DNA of 34,922 nt. It comes from Chloroflexota bacterium (GTDB lineage: Bacteria > Chloroflexota > Dehalococcoidia > Lucifugimonadales > UBA826). Within the stretch, counting starts at the first letter, position 1, and each line of letters opens with the position of its first letter. The position numbers and the translations under genes were made by a program. A model generated the notes under the pieces. The model searched no databases. It was given only the letters and a program-made list of their open reading frames with translations, and was not told the origin of the DNA. The DNA is taken from NCBI GenBank assembly GCA_003228105.1, contig QGNN01000018.1, forward strand, positions 1 to 34,922. The letters are read 5' to 3'. Shown here piece after piece: positions 30,870 through 34,922 of the stretch.

Positions 30870-31739
30870 ATGTTATTAAAAATACAAGCTTCGGACGAAC
30901 CGGGATCTATTTTAGGGGCGATTTTTAACCATTTCCCTGCAGCTACTGACGGTAAATGGAACATATTAATTGGATTTGAAGCCTTTTTGGCTGTCCTAAT
31001 TAGCTCTATCATAGCTATGTCTTTTGCTATTCCTCAGGCAGGATTGGCTTCTATTGCACTAGCATGTGCCGCTATAGTTCCCCGTGTTAACCAGATACAG
31101 CGGGTAAATCGCGACCGTATATGGGATTTGGGAATGAGTGGATGGGAGGCAAATCGGAAGAGCATTATTTCCGTAACGATATTATTTATTGGGATGGTGC
31201 TAGCTTACGCCGTGGTTGGACTTGTTTTACCGCAAGCTACCCTCCAGGAACAGTACACTTTTATCATGGATAGGGGTACGGCCTATAATAGTACTGACTT
31301 GTCTCCAGAAAGGTTTGCCCACGGAATGACTTTCTTACGAATCAATACTTATGTGTTGATAGTCTTTTTCATTTTCGCTTTTATATATAGAGGCCTTGGA
31401 ACTAGTATGGCGCTGGGTTGGAATGCCGGTGTTTGGGCTATAACTCTAGTAACAGCAGTTAAAGTGAATATGGCAGCTGCGGCCAGCCCTATATTGTTGG
31501 CTCTTATCGCGACGGTTGCTTTAAGCCCACATGTTCTGCTTGAGGGCCTTGCTTATCTGAGTGGTTCTCTAGCAGCTATTTTCTTCTCCCGAGGGGTCAC
31601 TTTATATAAACCGACGGATTCAAGATTCTTTAAGGTTCTAAATGCTGTAGTTGTCCTGGCGGTTGTGTCTTTTGGCATGGTTATATTGGCAGCAGTGGTT
31701 GAGCACTTCTGGGCGCCATTCATGCTGGGTTTCCTTTAA
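30870..31739 (+). CDS. Multi-pass membrane protein, function unknown (possibly SpoIIM-like)
   Basis: 289 aa from ATG 30870 (GGGG upstream). About six or seven hydrophobic segments are visible, with a longer outside loop between the second and third (roughly residues 120-155, containing QYTFIMDRGTAYN). The PHVLLEGLAYLSGSLAAIFFS segment near the C-terminus recalls SpoIIM/DUF95-type membrane proteins, but similarity is weak and unproven. It is separate from its neighbours by about 90 bases on the left and 220 on the right. Confidence 0.65.
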   Translation: MLLKIQASDEPGSILGAIFNHFPAATDGKWNILIGFEAFLAVLISSIIAMSFAIPQAGLASIALACAAIVPRVNQIQRVNRDRIWDLGMSGWEANRKSIISVTILFIGMVLAYAVVGLVLPQATLQEQYTFIMDRGTAYNSTDLSPERFAHGMTFLRINTYVLIVFFIFAFIYRGLGTSMALGWNAGVWAITLVTAVKVNMAAAASPILLALIATVALSPHVLLEGLAYLSGSLAAIFFSRGVTLYKPTDSRFFKVLNAVVVLAVVSFGMVILAAVVEHFWAPFMLGFL

Positions 31740-31768
31740 AAACTGATCTGGACTAAACTATTTATAAT

Positions 31769-31942
31769 TTGAAGACTCTGCAGGAAATTGCCAGCGACCT
31801 GGAGATTCCGCCAGCAGATGTGGAAGTGATCCAGGGGCTGGTGGAAGAAAAAATAAATGTTTCAGGTGATGATTATTTGTCCGCTCAGACTAACTCTACG
31901 ATAGCTTTTTTAAATTTATGTGTTTCTCTTTCATTAGAATAA
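31769..31942 (+). CDS. Possible 57-aa protein or gene fragment
   Basis: From TTG 31769 a frame reads KTLQEIASDLEIPPADVEVI and continues to a stop at 31940. The first half has codon use typical of coding DNA and a helix pattern like an HTH or ribbon-helix protein. The second half (after about residue 35) looks less protein-like. No convincing ribosome-binding site was found. It could be a gene remnant. Confidence 0.3.
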   Translation: MKTLQEIASDLEIPPADVEVIQGLVEEKINVSGDDYLSAQTNSTIAFLNLCVSLSLE

Positions 31943-31963
31943 ACCAAGGTCGAGATTATCTGT

Positions 31964-33103
31964 ATGTCTGATGACTCCTTTGATAATGCGGGTTCTTTGG
32001 ATGAACCTATTCTAACTCCCAAAGAAATTGACAAATATAGAGAATATTTGTCCGCTTATGGTAAGGAAATTTTCTTTGCTGAGGAAAAAGTAATTGTTAA
32101 TTACGGCGATATCACCACCAGCATTGATTTGCTTGTCTCAGGGGAGGCATTGGTAGAAGTCCCTGTCAATGAGAAATGGATACCAGTAGCATGGATCAAG
32201 TCAGGATCAGTAATTGGAGAGATTGCATTCTTAGATTCCTACCCTAGAACGGCCCGTGTGATAGCTCGGACATCTTGCAAGCTATTCCGGGTAGATAGAA
32301 AGGCTTTTACGGAGTTATCAGAAAAGAGCCCAGATAAGGCTCTCGAGTTTATTTCCAGGATATCTCAGATCATGGCGTACAGATTAAGAAGAATCGAGCA
32401 GTTTGATGCCGTTGAGCAAGGCAGGGATGATATGCGAACAGAATTAGCTGCCGATTTACATGACCATACAATGAGTGAGTTAAGTGCTATTTTAATGCAT
32501 CTAGGGTTACTAAAATTAACACTAGATGGACACCTAGAAAGCGCCACTGATATTGAAGATCTAGTCGCCATGGTGAAAAACGCTGATGCCAATCTAAGAC
32601 AGCTAGTGAGAGAGAAAGGTCATGGTGATCTTGCTGTAGTGGGATTGGAAGAGTCGCTCCGAATTTTTTTTGAAGGACTTGAAAATGAACCCGTTCCCTT
32701 TTCAATAAAAATAACATATACCTCAAACCAAATTGATCAAAGTGGATTACCCGGGCCAGTAGCTACGGATCTTTATCAAATTATTCGACAGTCGGTTTTA
32801 AACTCGGTGGAGCACGCTAATGCTGAAATAATAAAGGTGGAGATTCTGTGGAACCGGGAAGGTATATCATTTTCTGTAAAGGACAATGGTGTGGGGTTTA
32901 GCCAATCAAAGATAACTAATGTGCCGGAGGCCGGTCATTTTGGATTGCTCAATTTAAAACTTAGGACAGAGAGAGTGGGTGGATATGTCGATATTATTTC
33001 AGTAGAAGGAAAAGGTACAAGGATAGTTGGGAGTATACCAATAACAAGAAGAAGTTCCGAAGATATTGAACCTCATACAGTTCAATACACTCTTAACGCA
33101 TAG
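31964..33103 (+). CDS. Cytoplasmic sensor histidine kinase with N-terminal cyclic-nucleotide-binding domain
   Basis: 379 aa with no membrane segment. Residues about 35-130 are a CNB/CRP-type domain (IVNYGDITTSIDLLVSG, then SGSVIGEIAFLDSYPRTARV, the phosphate-binding cassette). A helix follows to the HisKA_3-type dimerisation box DMRTELAADLHDHTM, with His166 the probable phospho-site. The HATPase domain has the N-box QSVLNSVEHANA, G1 DNGVGF, and GHFGLLNLKLRTERVGG. This order is like NarL-type kinases of the LiaS/DesK group but with a ligand-binding domain in place of the usual membrane sensor. No adjacent NarL response regulator is in view. Confidence 0.85.
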   Translation: MSDDSFDNAGSLDEPILTPKEIDKYREYLSAYGKEIFFAEEKVIVNYGDITTSIDLLVSGEALVEVPVNEKWIPVAWIKSGSVIGEIAFLDSYPRTARVIARTSCKLFRVDRKAFTELSEKSPDKALEFISRISQIMAYRLRRIEQFDAVEQGRDDMRTELAADLHDHTMSELSAILMHLGLLKLTLDGHLESATDIEDLVAMVKNADANLRQLVREKGHGDLAVVGLEESLRIFFEGLENEPVPFSIKITYTSNQIDQSGLPGPVATDLYQIIRQSVLNSVEHANAEIIKVEILWNREGISFSVKDNGVGFSQSKITNVPEAGHFGLLNLKLRTERVGGYVDIISVEGKGTRIVGSIPITRRSSEDIEPHTVQYTLNA

Positions 33104-33107
33104 TCTT

Positions 33108-33647
33108 CTAGATTTGCTGTGCAAGCAATATTGAAATCATAGTCCCTATAGAAAAGGACGGGGCTAATGGTGACATAGAGGAGATTTTCCGAGAATATTG
33201 GGCCATGGCTTGCCTTGATATAAAAATTAATAAGCCCAAAAACAAGCTGACGAAGCATACGGGAAATCCACTGAGACAGCCTATCAGTAATGCCAATTTC
33301 ACGTCGCCACCACCTAATTGGGTTTTGGGTATGTAATAGCAAGAGGTAAATATTATTCCTGTAACCAAACTTCCTGCCAGTGGGGTCACCCACCATGTTC
33401 CGGTGACCGAAAGTTCAAAGATATCTGGAGATAAATAACTTAATATAAATACGATTGGTATAGGGAAGAGAGTAAACTTATTTGGGATTTTGTGATTTGT
33501 ATGGTCCAGAATCGCTATCAGGGATAGAAGGGCACAAAATGAACATAAAATGCCGGACTCGATTATGTTCTTGCCAGCCCACAGACTACACGCACCAAAG
33601 ACCAAGATTGATATTAAAGCGAGTGAAGTGGCAGGTTTCGAAAACAA
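33108..33647 (-). CDS. Prepilin peptidase (A24 / TadV-CpaA type)
   Basis: 179 aa, the single-domain size of TadV/CpaA prepilin peptidases, with about six hydrophobic segments. The two catalytic aspartates are visible: Asp in AILDHTNHKIPN and Asp in the GxGD-type motif QLGGGDVKLALL. It would cleave leader peptides of type IV or Flp prepilins at the membrane. The start is a TTG at 33647, so the exact N-terminus is uncertain. It follows the TPR gene by 11 bases on the same strand, suggesting a pilus or secretion gene cluster continuing outside the window. Confidence 0.8.
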   Translation of the reverse strand: MFSKPATSLALISILVFGACSLWAGKNIIESGILCSFCALLSLIAILDHTNHKIPNKFTLFPIPIVFILSYLSPDIFELSVTGTWWVTPLAGSLVTGIIFTSCYYIPKTQLGGGDVKLALLIGCLSGFPVCFVSLFLGLLIFISRQAMAQYSRKISSMSPLAPSFSIGTMISILLAQQI

Positions 33648-33658
33648 AATAAGGAAAG

Positions 33659-34285
33659 TCAGCCTTTTCTTAACGCTATAAGACGCTCTTCGATGTCTAT
33701 CCGTTTATAGCCTAAGGATTCGGCAACTTCAAAATCTAAGTCTGCAGCTGCAGGGGCTCCCATTTGTATTTTTGCAATTCCTCTAACGGCATACGCTTCA
33801 GGAAGTTGAGGGTTTAGTTCTACCGCTACGGTACTCTCGCTTATGCTTTTGTTGAAGTCGCGCATGTAGTTATAGGCCACGGCTCTATTACAATATCCAT
33901 ATGAATTGTTAGGTTCTATACTCAGGGCTTTGTCGAAATCAGTTAAGGCAGCCTCTATCTGTCTGATTTCCATATAAATAACCCCGAGATTGTTATACGT
34001 GGCCGCAAAGTTATTATGAAGACTCAGAGCCGCGTTGTAGTCTTGCAGGGCCGCGTGGAAATCTTTTATTTTTCTATTTGCCATGCCCCTTGCATTATAT
34101 GCACCGGCAAAGGTTGGATTGATGATAATAGCGTTGGTGTAGTCTTTAATGGCGGACTGAAAATCGCCATGCTTCATGTGAATATAACCCGTTTTTAATA
34201 ACATTGTTTCTTGGCTGGTTTCTGATATGGGTAAAATCCGGTTCGGATTATTGATTTCACGGGTTCGATCTAAATTATCTTGCAA
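33659..34285 (-). CDS. TPR-repeat protein
   Basis: 208 aa from TTG 34285, or shorter from ATG 34204. About five tetratricopeptide repeats run from residue 28 to 195, for example AIKDYTNAIIINPTFAGAY, ALTDFDKALSIEPNNSYGY and SISESTVAVELNPQLPEAY. Such proteins act as scaffolds. It overlaps the end of the upstream single-TM gene by 16 bases and precedes the prepilin peptidase, so it may help in pilus or secretion assembly, as TadD-like TPR proteins do. That role is inferred from context. Confidence 0.8.
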   Translation of the reverse strand: MQDNLDRTREINNPNRILPISETSQETMLLKTGYIHMKHGDFQSAIKDYTNAIIINPTFAGAYNARGMANRKIKDFHAALQDYNAALSLHNNFAATYNNLGVIYMEIRQIEAALTDFDKALSIEPNNSYGYCNRAVAYNYMRDFNKSISESTVAVELNPQLPEAYAVRGIAKIQMGAPAAADLDFEVAESLGYKRIDIEERLIALRKG

Positions 34286-34557
34286 CGAAGTGATATTGAT
34301 AATCCATAATTTTGGACGATTGTTATTGCTGCTTTTATCAATTCACTGTTGCTATCAGTTGTATTTAGGGCGGAAGGGGTATTGGTTTTTTCTGAAGAAC
34401 TGTTTATCTTATCTAAAAGTTCTTTTGTTGTTGTGCGTTCGTTTATTTTGCCGAACGTCCAAACTACAAATACAATGGCTGCAACCGTGCTGGACACTAT
34501 GAAGCCAGATAAAACGAATATAATTACGTCTAATATGGTCGATATACTAGAAAACAT
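34270..34557 (-). CDS. Small membrane-anchored protein
   Basis: 95 aa from an ATG. One hydrophobic region (about residues 8-34, DVIIFVLSGFIVSSTVAAIVFVVW) anchors the protein, followed by a polar Ser/Thr/Lys-rich tail (KINERTTTKELLDKINSSS). No family recognised. It is co-directional and overlapping with the TPR gene, so it likely belongs to the same operon. Confidence 0.5.
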   Translation of the reverse strand: MFSSISTILDVIIFVLSGFIVSSTVAAIVFVVWTFGKINERTTTKELLDKINSSSEKTNTPSALNTTDSNSELIKAAITIVQNYGLSISLRCKII

Positions 34558-34675
34558 TAACCAAATGGACCTATATCAATAACCGTTGAATGAATTTCCA
34601 CTGGGTGAATTATAACAATCTACGTGGCTACATGGTTCTCCTTTTATAAACTTGTACAGGGTATAGAGAAAAATT

Positions 34676-34922
34676 ATGAAAAGAATCGTCGGGTACTATT
34701 CTGTAGAACTGGGGGCGGGTTCTGACGTGGGATCTATCAGGGAGCAGAATGAAGACGCGTATCACACATTGCTGGGCACCGGATCTCAAGACGAACTTTT
34801 TGATGCTCTTTTGATTGTAGCTGACGGAATGGGAGGCCATGCTGCTGGGGAGGTAGCCAGTGAAATGGCTGTGACTAATTTGCCCAAACATTTAGTGGAG
34901 GCTTTGTCTTCTGACCAAAATA
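34676..34922 (+). CDS. PP2C-type Ser/Thr protein phosphatase, partial (runs off the window)
   Basis: The first 82 codons from ATG 34676 encode the start of a PPM/PP2C phosphatase. The motif SDVGSIREQNEDAY (metal-binding Asp in NEDA) and the LIVADGMGGHAAGEVAS motif (second metal Asp) are diagnostic of this family of Mn/Mg-dependent phosphatases. It is divergent from the membrane/TPR/prepilin-peptidase genes. Bacterial PP2Cs often pair with Hanks-type kinases. The C-terminus lies outside the window. Confidence 0.88.
   Translation, partial: MKRIVGYYSVELGAGSDVGSIREQNEDAYHTLLGTGSQDELFDALLIVADGMGGHAAGEVASEMAVTNLPKHLVEALSSDQN

Overview
The window looks like a moderately AT-rich bacterial chromosome, most likely a marine Chloroflexota of the SAR202 / Dehalococcoidia type. 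That placement is an inference from content: an abundance of SDRs, an amidase, a GMC flavoenzyme, a stand-alone CoxL/XDH-type molybdenum subunit, an FMN-dependent hydroxy-acid dehydrogenase, a ComDE-like TPP enzyme and a DUF5679 mini-protein. No rRNA or marker phylogeny could be run. TGA is an ordinary stop for many genes here (for example the stops at 3552, 5975, 12473 and 21164).

The most striking content is at 5658-6792. A 142-codon gene (5989-6417) encodes a ferredoxin:thioredoxin reductase (FTR) catalytic subunit in which both redox-active cysteines are replaced by in-frame UGA (codons 57 and 89), while all four presumed 4Fe-4S ligand cysteines remain. Directly after it, a glutaredoxin/NrdH-like gene (6481-6729) has UGA at the first position of its CxxC motif (U-G-P-C). 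Each of the three UGAs is followed, 20-22 nt later, by the apical loop of a perfect 6-7 bp hairpin, as expected of a bacterial SECIS. I read this as a selenocysteine-based disulfide-reducing relay: a possible diselenide FTR feeding a Sec-redoxin. Ordinary gene calling would miss the FTR and truncate the redoxin to 65 aa.

Region by region: 1-1.6 kb holds small membrane proteins, a lipoprotein and copies of a dispersed repeat. 1.98-5.5 kb is a CoA/fatty-acid type block (enoyl-CoA hydratase, SDR, a broken DapA-like gene, an acyl-CoA synthetase). 5.6-6.9 kb is the selenoprotein operon, ending in a terminator and tRNA-Asp. 7.0-8.4 kb has a GIY-YIG protein and a DNA-binding protein. 8.5-15.1 kb is a catabolic block (amidase, SDR, GMC oxidoreductase, molybdenum hydroxylase). 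15.1-17.9 kb holds a TGS GTPase and the nitrogen module amt / P-II. 18.2-19.7 kb has DUF5679 and YchF. 19.8-23.0 kb has an MFS exporter facing a FabI-like / ComD / ComE operon.

23.1-26.4 kb is a decayed integrated element: a degenerate 5' tRNA-Glu fragment lies on the left, an intact tRNA-Glu(CUC) on the right, and between them are a possible integrase remnant, a lipoprotein, repeats, micro-ORFs and duplicated HTH proteins. 26.4-31.9 kb has a methyltransferase, aminotransferase, BtuF-like protein, FMN dehydrogenase, receiver-like protein and a membrane protein. 32-34.9 kb carries a cyclic-nucleotide-domain histidine kinase, a prepilin peptidase, a TPR protein and the start of a PP2C phosphatase. 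All assignments come from reading motifs; no database search was possible.
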